A stretch of 64,000 nt of DNA from Nonomuraea turcica (GTDB lineage: Bacteria > Actinomycetota > Actinomycetes > Streptosporangiales > Streptosporangiaceae), in the NCBI RefSeq assembly GCF_030718205.1, contig NZ_JAUZQF010000006.1, positions 124,001 through 188,000 on the forward strand. Direction: 5' to 3'. The translations under genes were made by a program, and so were the position numbers. The notes under the pieces were generated by a model. The model did not search any database. It had not been told where the DNA came from and saw nothing but the letters and a program-made list of their open reading frames with translations. Each line of letters begins with the position of its first letter. Position 1 is the stretch's first letter. Positions 35,393-44,416 of this stretch are shown in pieces.

Positions 35393-36331
35393 ATGGATCC
35401 CCATACCGCCGTCGAGTCCTACTACCACGCGTGGCAGCACCGAGCAGGAGAGATGAGCGAGGTTCCGCTCGCCGACTCCTTCTCCTTCATCGGACCCGTC
35501 GCCTCCTTCACCGACAGCGCGAGCTATCGCGCCATGGCTCGCCAGGCAGGCGCCGCAGTACGCGACTTTCGCGTACGCCACCAGTTCACCGACGGAGACC
35601 TGGTCTGCTCCATCATCGACTGGGAGATGGACCCTCTGCCCGGCACGCTGACCGCCGCCGAGCTGCTGCGCGTACACGACGGCCGGATCGTCTCCGGCGA
35701 GCTGATCTACGACGCCGAAGACCTGCGGCGCGTGATGGCGGGGCCGCCCGCCGTCACGGGCTTGCTGGAGCGCAGCCACGCCCTGGTCGGCCACCTGCTG
35801 GGCCAGATCGGCGAGCAGGACTGGGCGGCGGCGAGCCCGTGCGAGAAATGGACCGTCCGGCAGACGGCCAACCACCTCGCAGGCGGCCTGCTGCTGCTCG
35901 CCCGTGTCGCCGAACGCGACCAGGTGGATCCGGCCGAGTTCGACGCCCAACGCCAAGCCGACACCGATCACCTCGGGGCCGATCCGGCAGCCGCCTTCGC
36001 CGCGGTCACCGACCGCTCGATGGCCGCCTTCACCGCGCCCGGCGCGCTGGAACGCGAGTACGCGTTCATGGGCGACACAGTGCCCGGCGCGGCTCTGGCC
36101 TCGATCAGCCTCATCGAATCGCTGGTCCACGGCTGGGACATCGCCACCGGCGCCCACCTGCCTTACCGCGCGGACGACGACGCCGTGCAAGCGGTGTGGG
36201 AGCTCGCCACTACCAGCCCGATCGTGACCGAGCACCGCAGCGGCCGGTTCGCCGACCCGCTGCCCGTCCTGCCCACGGCCCCCCTGGCCGTTCGGCTCCT
36301 CGCCCACCTGGGCCGGCACACCCAGCCCTGA
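35393..36331 (+). CDS. SnoaL-like domain fused to a mycothiol-dependent MDMPI/DinB-like domain
   Basis: 312 residues. Residues 1 to about 112 look like an NTF2/SnoaL fold (VESYYHAWQHRAGEMSEVPL, then IIDWEMDPLPGTL and LLRVHDGRIVSGELIYDAED). From about 118 the TIGR03086-type metal-binding domain follows: LLERSHALVGHLLGQI, EKWTVRQTANHLAGG, and LIESLVHGWDIATG, whose His residues are the expected metal ligands. MDMPI-type enzymes use mycothiol. The fusion suggests that the SnoaL part supplies a substrate pocket. It is monocistronic and convergent with the acyltransferase gene. Confidence 0.82.
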   Translation: MDPHTAVESYYHAWQHRAGEMSEVPLADSFSFIGPVASFTDSASYRAMARQAGAAVRDFRVRHQFTDGDLVCSIIDWEMDPLPGTLTAAELLRVHDGRIVSGELIYDAEDLRRVMAGPPAVTGLLERSHALVGHLLGQIGEQDWAAASPCEKWTVRQTANHLAGGLLLLARVAERDQVDPAEFDAQRQADTDHLGADPAAAFAAVTDRSMAAFTAPGALEREYAFMGDTVPGAALASISLIESLVHGWDIATGAHLPYRADDDAVQAVWELATTSPIVTEHRSGRFADPLPVLPTAPLAVRLLAHLGRHTQP

Positions 36332-36339
36332 CGTTCAGG

Positions 36340-36374
36340 CCCGCCCGCCGGTGCCACCGCGACCGGCGGGCGGG
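36340..36374. terminator. Bidirectional terminator between convergent genes
   Basis: CCCGCCCGCCGG (36340-36351) is the exact complement of CCGGCGGGCGGG (36363-36374) with an 11-base loop. It lies between the two stops of the convergent fusion and acyltransferase genes. Confidence 0.88.
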
Positions 36375-36388
36375 AACGACCCGCGCGC

Positions 36389-37480
36389 TCAGCCCAGGAT
36401 GCGTTTGATCAGCGGCGCGGCGGAACGTTCGACGAGGCGGTGCACGGCGTAGGCGGCTGCGGCCATGGTGGCCAGGAGTGCGGCCAGCAGCACGTACTTG
36501 TCGAGGGTCGCGCCGACGCGGTTGATCAGGATGAAGCCGATGTGGGCGTGCAGGAGGTAGAGCGGATAGGTGAGCGTGCCGGCCGTGGCCAGCCATGGCC
36601 GGCCCAGGCGACGGGTGACGCCGAGTGCGATCATGGTCGTGATCGCGAACAGTGCGATCACCACCGTGATGACGACCACGTGGTCGTAGGCGACCCCGTA
36701 GCGTCGTCCGACGGCGTCGGCGTAGCCGAGGGCGCGGTAGATCGCGTTTCCCGCGCAGAGGGTCAGCAGCAGGCCGATGGGCCAGGTGAACCCTCGGTCA
36801 CGGGCGAGGAAGAGCGCCATGCCCGCGATGAAGTAATGCGAGAACTCCGACTGCACGACCAGATCGGCCACGCGGGGCAGCAGCCCAGCCTCCACCAGCG
36901 CCGTCAGCGCCAGCCAGCCCCACAGCACGGCCATCACCCTCGACCTGGTGATGCCGATCCAGGTCAGGGCCAGGATGAGGACGTAGAAGCGCATCTCGGC
37001 CCACAGCGTCCAGTAGACGACGTCGACGTTGGGCACGTCCGCCACGGCCTGGAACATCGTCAGGTTCGCCAGGACCTGCCCTGCCGAGATCGGGAAGAGG
37101 TCACGGCCGAGCGTGACCGTGACGAGGGCGGTGACCGCGATGGCGAGCCAGTAGGCCGGATAGAGCCTTGCCACGCGGGACACCACGAACCGGCGCGGGG
37201 TCGCGCCCCAGGCGCTCATGAGCACGACGAACCCACTGATCATGAAGAACAGGTCGACACCCAGGTAGCCGTAGCGGGTCCACGAGCCCATCTCGGGGTA
37301 GGCCACCGTCGTGGTGCCGTCGGCCCAGCCCGAGAACGTGTAGTGGAACAGGACCACGCTGACGGCCGCCACCAACCGAAGGGCGTCGAGCTTGTGAATT
37401 CTCGCCGGTGCCGCCCGCGGCGAGAGCACGGGGCCACGCAGCGACCGGGTTCTGGTGTCCGAGGGTCGCATGGCGGCCAC
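36389..37480 (-). CDS. Acyltransferase-3 family membrane protein (OafA/YrhL-like)
   Basis: 363 residues with about ten membrane helices. The catalytic region is LDALRLVAAVSVVLFHYTFS, with the conserved His, and LGVDLFFMISGFVVLMSAWG, followed by RRFVVSRVARLYPAYWLA. This is the acyltransferase-3 fold that acylates sugars, peptides or cell-wall glycans from the cytoplasmic side. The acceptor cannot be inferred. The gene is divergent from a STAND ATPase across an inverted repeat at 37556-37594. Confidence 0.9.
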   Translation of the reverse strand: MAAMRPSDTRTRSLRGPVLSPRAAPARIHKLDALRLVAAVSVVLFHYTFSGWADGTTTVAYPEMGSWTRYGYLGVDLFFMISGFVVLMSAWGATPRRFVVSRVARLYPAYWLAIAVTALVTVTLGRDLFPISAGQVLANLTMFQAVADVPNVDVVYWTLWAEMRFYVLILALTWIGITRSRVMAVLWGWLALTALVEAGLLPRVADLVVQSEFSHYFIAGMALFLARDRGFTWPIGLLLTLCAGNAIYRALGYADAVGRRYGVAYDHVVVITVVIALFAITTMIALGVTRRLGRPWLATAGTLTYPLYLLHAHIGFILINRVGATLDKYVLLAALLATMAAAAYAVHRLVERSAAPLIKRILG

Positions 37481-37555
37481 CCTCCGCCCATCGACTGTCC
37501 ACTTCCCAGGCCGACGGCTGCCCGCTTTCTGCTCATTTCTGGCCCCGAAGCAGAC

Positions 37556-37594
37556 CGTAAAGCGCGTAATTCTTGTGGAATTCCACGCTTTACG
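37556..37594. promoter_or_regulatory. Nested inverted repeat between divergent genes
   Basis: CGTAAAGCG (37556-37564) and CGCTTTACG (37586-37594) are exact complements; inside them AATTC and GAATT form a second short arm pair. It lies between the divergent acyltransferase and STAND ATPase genes and is AT-richer than the surroundings. A shared operator or hairpin is plausible. Confidence 0.65.
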
Positions 37595-37646
37595 GCGTAA
37601 GTACCGTTAAACCCTGGAGCGCCGTTTCGTTGTGAACTGTGAGTAA

Positions 37647-39743
37647 ATGCACTCACTTTTCTGGCGGTTTGGGGAAATGGCAAAGTCGCCCGAGGCTAAC
37701 GTTGAGGTCATGTCGTCAGGGACGCGAAAGAGCTCCGGGCTGCTGGGGCGGCATCTGCAAGTCGCACGGGAAGCCGCTTTCGTCGGGCGAGAGGAGGAGC
37801 TGACCACCTTCAGCTCCACGCTGTACGGCGGGGGCCCCAGCGTGTTGTGGGTGCACGGTCCAGGGGGCATCGGCAAGTCGACGTTGTTGAGGCGCTTCGC
37901 GCAGGAGGCCACGGCGGCCGGGCGGCCGGTTGCGCTGCTGGACGGGCGCACCCTGGAGCCGTCACCCGAGGCGTTCGAGGCGGAGGCCGGATCGCTGCCG
38001 CACGATGAGCGCGCGGTGTTGCTGATCGACGCCTTCGAACGCATCGAGGGGCTGGAGGGCTGGCTGCGCGAGAGGTTCCTCCCCCGCGCGCGGGTCGGAG
38101 TCCTGACGGTCGTGGCCAGCCGGACCCCTCCGGACCTGGCCTGGTGCACCGACCCCGGCTGGGCGCAGGCGTTGGAGGTGATGCCGCTGCGCGAGCTCGC
38201 GCCCACCGACGCCCGGGCCTTGCTGGACATCCGCGGGGTGGCTGTCGACCTGCACGAGCCACTGCTCGCGTTCGCCGGCGGCCATCCGCTGGCGTTGTCC
38301 CTGGGCGCGGCGGTGGCGGCCAAGGACCAGCACGCCAGCAGCCGGTGGAAGCCGCACCAGGATGTCGTCGCGACGCTGCTCGACCAGTTGGTGGGCGAGG
38401 TCCCCTCCGCCGCGCACCGGCACGCGCTGGAAGCGTGCGCGCACACGTACATGACCACCGAGGACCTGCTGCGCGCGGTTCTGCCCGGCGATGTCGCCCC
38501 GCTGTTCACCTGGCTGCGGCGGCTGCCGTTCGTCGAATCCACCGCGCTCGGCCTGTATCCGCACGATGTGGTCCGCGAGGTGCTCGAGGCGGATCTCCGC
38601 TGGCGCGATCCGCAGGGGTACGCGGCCATGCACCAGCTGATCCACGCCCACCTGGCGGAAAGACTGCGTACCGCGGCCGATCCTGACGTGCTGGCCGCCG
38701 TCGGGTCCCTTTTCTTCCTGCATCGCCACGACGGGATGACCTCCGACTTCCACACCTGGCGCGGGCAGGGCGTGGTGCAGGAAGAGCCGTTCCGCGCGGG
38801 GGACGTCGACATCCTGGTACGGCTGGCGCGGACCACCGAGAACGAGGATTCGGCGGCCAATGCCGCCTTCTGGGCCGAACGGCGTCCCCATGCCTTCCGC
38901 CTCTACCGCCTCACCGAGACCGGCGAACCGGTCGCGTTCAGCGCGTGGCTGCGCCTGGAGGAGCCGGACGAGCAGGAGCTCGCCGCCGATCCGATCGCGG
39001 CCGCGGCCTGGGCCCACTCGCGCACCACCGCTCCGCTGCGCTCGGGCGAGCACCTGGCCATCGGCCGTTTCTGGGTGCTTCCCGGGCACAGCGGCAACTC
39101 GCCCGTGATGGACCTGATCCAGTGGCGATTGATCGGCTCCTGCCTGCGGGCCGAGCGCATGGCCTGGTCCTATGTCGCGATCCGCGATCCCGAGCCCATG
39201 TGCCGTTCTTGCCTGCGGCAGTTCGACATGCACGAGACCTCGGAACGAGCGCGGCTGGGCGACGGCGCGTACGGCCTGTTCATCCACGACTGGCGTGCGG
39301 TGCCCGCTCAGACCTGGCTGGAACGCCTGAGCCGGCCGCTGACCTCGCCGGAGCCCGCCAGCACGCAGCCAGCAGGGTTCGCCGTGCTCTCCTATGCAGA
39401 GTTCGCCGAGGCCGTCCGCGCCGCGCTGCGGCACCTCGGCCGGCCGAGTGCGCTGGCCGCCGGCCCGCTCGCCCGCAGCAGGATCGTCACCGAACACCCC
39501 GGCTCAGATCCCGCCACAGCACTGCGCGAGCTGCTGGAACAGGCCATCGCCGCGCTCGGCGAAGATCCTCGCGCGCACAAGCCCCACCGCGCCCTGACCG
39601 TCACATTCCTCCGCGGCGCGCCTACCCAGGAGATCGCCGCCGAGCGCCTCGGCCTGCCCTTCACCACCTACCGCCGCCATCTGACCACCGGGATCGAACG
39701 GATCTGCGCGGACCTGTGGCACCGCGAGCTCTACGGCTCCTAG
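37647..39743 (+). CDS. STAND-type ATPase, probable transcriptional regulator
   Basis: 698 residues from ATG 37647; ATG 37677 and 37710 are alternatives, the latter leaving a compact start (MSSGTRKSSGLLGRHLQVAR). Walker A is VHGPGGIGKSTLLRRF, Walker B is AVLLIDAFERIEG, and AAFVGREEELTTF precedes them, as in many actinobacterial NB-ARC-like proteins. The middle (about 420-560) resembles an acetyltransferase-like fold. The C-terminus, RGAPTQEIAAERLGLPFTTY followed by RRHLTTGIERI, looks like a LuxR/sigma-type HTH. Targets unknown; the divergent acyltransferase gene is the obvious candidate. Confidence 0.78.
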   Translation: MHSLFWRFGEMAKSPEANVEVMSSGTRKSSGLLGRHLQVAREAAFVGREEELTTFSSTLYGGGPSVLWVHGPGGIGKSTLLRRFAQEATAAGRPVALLDGRTLEPSPEAFEAEAGSLPHDERAVLLIDAFERIEGLEGWLRERFLPRARVGVLTVVASRTPPDLAWCTDPGWAQALEVMPLRELAPTDARALLDIRGVAVDLHEPLLAFAGGHPLALSLGAAVAAKDQHASSRWKPHQDVVATLLDQLVGEVPSAAHRHALEACAHTYMTTEDLLRAVLPGDVAPLFTWLRRLPFVESTALGLYPHDVVREVLEADLRWRDPQGYAAMHQLIHAHLAERLRTAADPDVLAAVGSLFFLHRHDGMTSDFHTWRGQGVVQEEPFRAGDVDILVRLARTTENEDSAANAAFWAERRPHAFRLYRLTETGEPVAFSAWLRLEEPDEQELAADPIAAAAWAHSRTTAPLRSGEHLAIGRFWVLPGHSGNSPVMDLIQWRLIGSCLRAERMAWSYVAIRDPEPMCRSCLRQFDMHETSERARLGDGAYGLFIHDWRAVPAQTWLERLSRPLTSPEPASTQPAGFAVLSYAEFAEAVRAALRHLGRPSALAAGPLARSRIVTEHPGSDPATALRELLEQAIAALGEDPRAHKPHRALTVTFLRGAPTQEIAAERLGLPFTTYRRHLTTGIERICADLWHRELYGS

Positions 39744-39847
39744 CCGCCCGGTGGACAGTGCTGCCAGAAAGTGGACAGCATCTGGTCTGGTGAACGGGCA
39801 GTTCCCGGAGCGAGTGTGGATGGTATGACCATGAACGCCGAAGGCCC

Positions 39848-40906
39848 GTGCCGATTGACACGATGACCTCGCTGAACGACGGCCCGGCAAGCCGGGCTCT
39901 GGCGGAAGCGGCCCCGCCTCATGCTGAAAAGGCCGTCTTCGAGGCGATGCTCTCCGGGTGGGCTCGGCAGCAGAGCCAGAGCGGGCTCTTCCAGCCCTCG
40001 ACGATCCGTTTCCGCCAGCAGATCGTGCGCCGCTTCGCCGCATTCGCCGGCGCTTATCCCTGGCAGTGGTCCGCCGCTGACGTCGATCGCTGGACGACCC
40101 ATCTGACCACCGCACTGCGGCGGGCCGAGTCGACGATCCGCAGCTACCAGGCGGCGTTGCGGCTCTTCTGCGACTACGTCGGCGCGCCGGAGTACGGGTG
40201 GCCGGCGGAGTGTGCGGCACGCTTCGACACCTACCCGGAACAGGTCTGCCACGACTGGAACACCGCCTCTCACCTGGTCGACTACGAAGGCAGCCCCGGG
40301 CGGCGGCCGATGACCCGCGAGGAGGTCCAGGCCTTGCTCGACCACGCCGACGCCCAGTTCGACCTCGCCATGCGGGAGGGCCGGAAAGGGGCACTCACCG
40401 CGTATCGGGACGCCACCGTGTTCAAGGTGATCTACGCCTGGGGACTGCGTTGCTCTGAGGCTTCCGCACTGGACCTCGAGGACTTCTGTCCCCATCCGGA
40501 CGCGCCCGAGTTCGGGCGCTTCGGCATGTTGCGCGTACGGTCCGGCCGGCGGGTCCGGGGGGCGTCGCAGTCGCATCGGATGGTGGTGAGCGTGATGCCG
40601 TGGGCCGTCGAGGCCGTGGCCGACTATGTGACCAACATCCGCCCTCGTTACCGATGCGCGGACCGTCCGGCGTTGTGGCCGACCGAGCGGGGCGGGCGGT
40701 TGCGGGCCAGGGAGATCGAGACCCGCTTCGCCGCCTATCGGGACGATCTCGGATTCGATCGGGGGATGACGCCGCACTGCCTGCGTCGCGCGTACATGAC
40801 CCATCTGATCGAGGGCGGCACACCGCTCAGGTTCGTTCAGGAGCAGGTCGGGCACGGCTTCGCCGCCACCACCGCGATCCGCACCCGGTCATGGGGAAAT
40901 CCGTGA
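39848..40906 (+). pseudogene. Tyrosine recombinase with the catalytic Tyr and C-terminus lost
   Basis: 352 residues from GTG 39848. A SAM-like core-binding domain (35-115) precedes a catalytic domain with Arg201 in AWGLRCSEAS, His310 and Arg313 in TPHCLRRAYMTH, and His336 in EQVGHGFAATT. In active integrases Tyr normally follows about eight to nine residues later; here AIRTRSWGNP has Arg345 at that position and then stops. The segment after the stop carries no obvious Tyr in the other frames. I therefore call it an inactivated integrase. It may mark an old integration, along with the DUF397/XRE genes next to it. Confidence 0.7.
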
Positions 40907-41012
40907 CCGCCGCGGTGGCGACGATCGAGAAGGACGTGGGGGCAGCCGGCACCGCGAGCATGCGGCGTCGGCTGCCGAGCGGAAGGGGACTTCGGTGGGC
41001 GGCGCCGATCGG

Positions 41013-41195
41013 TCAGACGTCGCCGCGTTTGATCCTGTCGAGCAGGTGGCGGTAGACGGAGGCCGATATCACGAGCGGCTGGAGACTGACGTCCTTGGAG
41101 TCCCTGATGGCAACGTCGCCGCTGTCGAGCAAGCGGACTTCGAGGCAGTTGCCGTTATGGTTACAGAAGCTGGAGCGCTTCCACCGATGTTCCAT
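41013..41195 (-). CDS. DUF397 protein
   Basis: 60 residues with the family pattern WKRSSFCNHNGNCLEVRLLD then VAIRDSKDVSLQPLVISASV. DUF397 proteins are small actinobacterial proteins nearly always encoded beside an XRE/DUF5753 regulator, as here (24 bases after its stop). In Streptomyces such pairs affect development and behave like regulator/partner sets; the mechanism here is not shown. Confidence 0.92.
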   Translation of the reverse strand: MEHRWKRSSFCNHNGNCLEVRLLDSGDVAIRDSKDVSLQPLVISASVYRHLLDRIKRGDV

Positions 41196-41219
41196 GCGAG
41201 GAGCGTAGTGGACAACGGC

Positions 41220-42080
41220 TCAAGAATTTACCAATCGCCGGATAACTTCTCGTGAGGCGGCCGGTGAAAGCGCATAACCGGCGAGCAGCTCAAACATTTT
41301 CTCAAAGAGAATTGAGCGCTGCTCATCCAGCAGAAACTGGCTGGTTACGTTATGGTCAATGTAGACCAAACACTGCTCCAGCCGATCACTCTTATCCAGA
41401 TTCAGCAAGGTAAAGGACTCTTCGACGATGCCGTGAGGATGCGCCAAGGGTACGACCTGGAGCGTAACGTTCGGCAGATCAGAAAAGTCCACCAGCCTGC
41501 TCATTTGTTCGGACATGATAGCGGGGCTACCGACCGTCCGCAACAACACGGATTCGTCCAGAATTATCCATATTTGAGAGGATTCTGGCGGCAAAAAGCG
41601 TTTTTGGCGATTCATCCGAATGGAGAGACGCTCCTCGACCTGACGTGGCGTAAGCGTCGGATCGACCTCGCGCCAACTCGTGATGAGGTGCCGCGCATAT
41701 GCCTCCGTCTGGGCGATGCCGGGCACGACGTTGATCTCCCATTGCCGAATGGACTCGGCCACCGCTTCCACGTCCAAGAACGAGAGGAACTCCCGGGTCG
41801 CCGCGGGCCACGCGCGCCAGGAGTGCGGCGTCTGGGTCTGCCCGGCGAGCGCGAGAAGACGTTTACGTTGGACAGGCGTGGCATCGTAGAGGTCGAGCAG
41901 GAGTCGGATGTCCTCTTCTGAGACGCTGATCCGGGCGTTCTCGATCCGGCTGATCTTGGAGGGCGACCAGCCCAGACGATCTTTGATGTCGTCACCCGTG
42001 AGGGAAGCTCGCTCTCTCAGGTAGCGAAGCTCTCGCGCCAGGATGCGACGTTGCACAGTGGGAGGAGATACATCACTCAC
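41220..42080 (-). CDS. XRE-family regulator with DUF5753 domain
   Basis: 286 residues from GTG 42080, about 280 being typical. An in-frame ATG at 42164 would add 28 residues and run into a palindrome, so it is unlikely. The HTH is ELRYLRERASLTGDDIKDRL followed by GWSPSKISRIENAR. The DUF5753 part contains INVVPGIAQTEAYARHLIT, WIILDESVLLRTVGSP, LPNVTLQVVPLAHPHGIVEE and a closing SPAASREVIRRLV. It should regulate the DUF397 gene and possibly the divergent gene across the 42149-42182 repeat. Confidence 0.92.
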   Translation of the reverse strand: MSDVSPPTVQRRILARELRYLRERASLTGDDIKDRLGWSPSKISRIENARISVSEEDIRLLLDLYDATPVQRKRLLALAGQTQTPHSWRAWPAATREFLSFLDVEAVAESIRQWEINVVPGIAQTEAYARHLITSWREVDPTLTPRQVEERLSIRMNRQKRFLPPESSQIWIILDESVLLRTVGSPAIMSEQMSRLVDFSDLPNVTLQVVPLAHPHGIVEESFTLLNLDKSDRLEQCLVYIDHNVTSQFLLDEQRSILFEKMFELLAGYALSPAASREVIRRLVNS

Positions 42081-42148
42081 GGTATATATCCCAAATGTCT
42101 CTGATGCCCTGCTCTTGCCTTGATCACTCCTGCCATTGAGCCATAGAA

Positions 42149-42182
42149 GTAAGGCTGCATGCAAGATTGCATGCAGCCTTAC
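42149..42182. promoter_or_regulatory. Perfect 15-bp inverted repeat between divergent genes
   Basis: GTAAGGCTGCATGCA (42149-42163) and TGCATGCAGCCTTAC (42168-42182) are exact complements around AGAT. It is 32 bases before the rightward start at 42214 and about 70 bases before the XRE start. It could be an operator for the XRE regulator or a hairpin in the leader of the next gene. Confidence 0.82.
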
Positions 42183-42213
42183 GACGCTCCACTATTGTTA
42201 GCGGAGGCCTCCT

Positions 42214-42924
42214 ATGGTCGAGCAGACAGCACATGTCCGGGACTTGGTCGAGAAGCCCTCGGGCCGGTCATCGTCGGGAGCGGGCCTCCTTCGGGCTTGT
42301 GCAACGTCGATGGGAGCCTCTCATGTGCATGGCCAGCATGAGCAAGCCGACGCAAGCGCCAATCTCTGCCCGTCCCAGCTCATCGGATGGGGTAGCCGGC
42401 CGATGGGCTCGGATGTGGTGACCTCCCGCGGCACCTGGCACGTGGATTGGCGGGAACTGCACGTCGGCTACCTGCACGACGTCTACCTGGCGCTGGTTCG
42501 CCGGGAGATCCAGCCGAACGCCCACTGGATCACGGAGTTCCTCCCGCGCTCCGCCACGATCGTGCTCGAGGAGCCCGGCCTCGCCGAGGACTCCGTTCTC
42601 GCTCTGGCATGGGACGAGGAGAGCGGCTGGCGGTTCGGGACGTTCGCGCAGGGCGACGTGCACTGCCCGACCCTTCTCAGGCAGCAGCGCTACATCTGCG
42701 GCGACGTGCTGCCCGACCCCGCCGAGGTGGGCGACACGGTTCTGGCCGTCGTCGAGGAGCTGCGGCGGCCGCGGCGGTGGTGGCAGGCGCGGGAGTCCGA
42801 GCGACGCTGGGGCTGGCCGTACCCTCCGTCCTATCGTTCCTATCGCGACGTGCGCGACGGCTTCGACGATCGCCTGCGGGCCCATCTACCGCCGGACGAC
42901 CCGACTCACCTGCCGACGGCCTAG
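42214..42924 (+). CDS. DUF6292-like hypothetical protein
   Basis: 236 residues from ATG 42214, chosen because GGAGG lies eight bases upstream; ATG 42403 (MGSDVVTSRG) would remove a variable N-terminus of 63 residues. The conserved-looking core includes YLHDVYLALVRREIQPNAHW, then DEESGWRFGTFAQGDVHCPT and the C-terminal WWQARESERRWGWPYPPSYR. This matches a small actinobacterial family without known function, often beside XRE/DUF397 genes. It has no signal peptide or membrane helix. Confidence 0.65.
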   Translation: MVEQTAHVRDLVEKPSGRSSSGAGLLRACATSMGASHVHGQHEQADASANLCPSQLIGWGSRPMGSDVVTSRGTWHVDWRELHVGYLHDVYLALVRREIQPNAHWITEFLPRSATIVLEEPGLAEDSVLALAWDEESGWRFGTFAQGDVHCPTLLRQQRYICGDVLPDPAEVGDTVLAVVEELRRPRRWWQARESERRWGWPYPPSYRSYRDVRDGFDDRLRAHLPPDDPTHLPTA

Positions 42925-43015
42925 CCTTCACAATTAACTTCGTAAGGATTTGAATTCCGGCACGGCGCGATTTACGCTCCAGAGATCCGATGTCTCCCAC
43001 CCTCCGGTGGTGACC

Positions 43016-44416
43016 ATGCCCTCTCGACGATCTCTACTGAAGGCCGGCGGAGTTCTCGCGGCCGCTACGATCACTCCAGGAACCGCGTTGGCGCAGGCTG
43101 AAGCCCGATCATCGGACCCCTGGCACAAGGTGCCGCACATCCTGCGGAAGATCCGTCCTCCTCGATTCCCGCGACGAAGGTGGGATGTCGCCGTCTTCGG
43201 GGCCGTCGGTGACGGCAGGACCGACTGCACGGCCGCGTTCAAGGCGGCGATCGGCGAGTGCCACCGCAACGGTGGCGGGCAGGTCGTGGTCCCGCCGGGA
43301 CGTTTCCTCACCGGGGCCGTCCATCTGCTCAGCAACGTCGAGTTACACCTCTCCGAGGGCGGCGTGATCGCCTTCAGCCCCGATCCGAACGCGTACCTGC
43401 CGGTCGTCTTCACCCGGTGGGAGGGTACGGAGTGCTATAACTACAGCCCTTTCATCTACGCCCACGGCCAGCGGAACATCGCGGTCACGGGCAAGGGCAC
43501 GCTGGACGGCCAGGCCAGGCAGGGGCCGTGGGAGAGCTGGTATGCGGGCGGCGGGCCCCAGGGCGCCGACCAGCGGGCGCTGCGGAAGATGGGCGACGAC
43601 GGCGTGCCGGTCGAGCAGCGGGTGTTCGGCGCGGGACATTACCTGCGCCCTGCCATGGTCCAGTTCGTGAAATGTCGGGACATCCTGATCAGCGAGGTCA
43701 CGATTCTCGAGCCGCCCATGTGGACCGTCAACCCGGTCCTGTGCACGAACGTCACCGTGTGCGACATCACCGTCGTCAGCACGCTCTACAACACCGACGG
43801 CTGCGACCCCGAGGCGTCGTCGTACGTGCACATCCGCGGCTGCCGCTTCAACACCAACGACGACTGTGTGGCGGTCAAGTCGGGACGTGACGCCGACGGC
43901 CGCAGGGTGGGCGTGCCGAGCGAGAACATCGTGGTCCAGGACTGTCACTTCTCCGGCAGGTGGGGCGGCATCACGGTGGGGAGCGAGATGTCGGGCGGCG
44001 TCCGCGACGTCTTCGCCGAACGATGCGTGATCAACTCCCCGGACTTCCCTGGCAACTACCCGGTGAAGTACCCCATCTACATCAAGGCCAGCAAGAAGCG
44101 CGGCGCCTTCATCGAGGGCGTCCACGTGCGCGACTTCACCGGCCAGAACGTGGACCGGGAGGTCATCTTCGTCAACATGGCCTACAACAGCAACGAGGGC
44201 GGCACGGAGCCGGTGTCCGTCCGCGACATCCGAATGGAGCGGACCGAAATCGACGGCGCCGACGCCGTGCTCAACCTCGTCGGCCTGGAGACGGACCACC
44301 TGGTCGGGGTGCACCTGGAGAAGTGCAGGTTCACGAACGTCACAGGACCTAACAAGATCGCGTTCACCGACGACCTGACCCTGCGGAAGGTGTTCGTGAA
44401 CGGGGTGGAGCAATGA
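43016..44416 (+). CDS. Tat-exported GH28-type polygalacturonase-like enzyme
   Basis: 466 residues from ATG 43016; an upstream GTG would put 22 residues before the signal. The Tat signal is PSRRSLLKAGGVLAAATITP. The mature enzyme is a right-handed beta-helix. GH28 features are DGKGT-like GKGTLDGQ, NTDGCDPEASSYVHI, NTNDDCVAVKSGRD and GGITVGSEMSGG, with IYIKASKK in place of the usual RIK. The Asp residues at NTDGCD and DD are the expected catalytic set. It overlaps the next gene by four bases, so a joint role in breaking down pectin-like or rhamnogalacturonan-like polymers is plausible. Confidence 0.88.
   Translation: MPSRRSLLKAGGVLAAATITPGTALAQAEARSSDPWHKVPHILRKIRPPRFPRRRWDVAVFGAVGDGRTDCTAAFKAAIGECHRNGGGQVVVPPGRFLTGAVHLLSNVELHLSEGGVIAFSPDPNAYLPVVFTRWEGTECYNYSPFIYAHGQRNIAVTGKGTLDGQARQGPWESWYAGGGPQGADQRALRKMGDDGVPVEQRVFGAGHYLRPAMVQFVKCRDILISEVTILEPPMWTVNPVLCTNVTVCDITVVSTLYNTDGCDPEASSYVHIRGCRFNTNDDCVAVKSGRDADGRRVGVPSENIVVQDCHFSGRWGGITVGSEMSGGVRDVFAERCVINSPDFPGNYPVKYPIYIKASKKRGAFIEGVHVRDFTGQNVDREVIFVNMAYNSNEGGTEPVSVRDIRMERTEIDGADAVLNLVGLETDHLVGVHLEKCRFTNVTGPNKIAFTDDLTLRKVFVNGVEQ

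Noticed and set aside
39744..39847. Repeated GTGGACAG (39750 and 39771) as an insertion-sequence end
   Set aside because: Only two short direct repeats, with no matching inverted end and no transposase.
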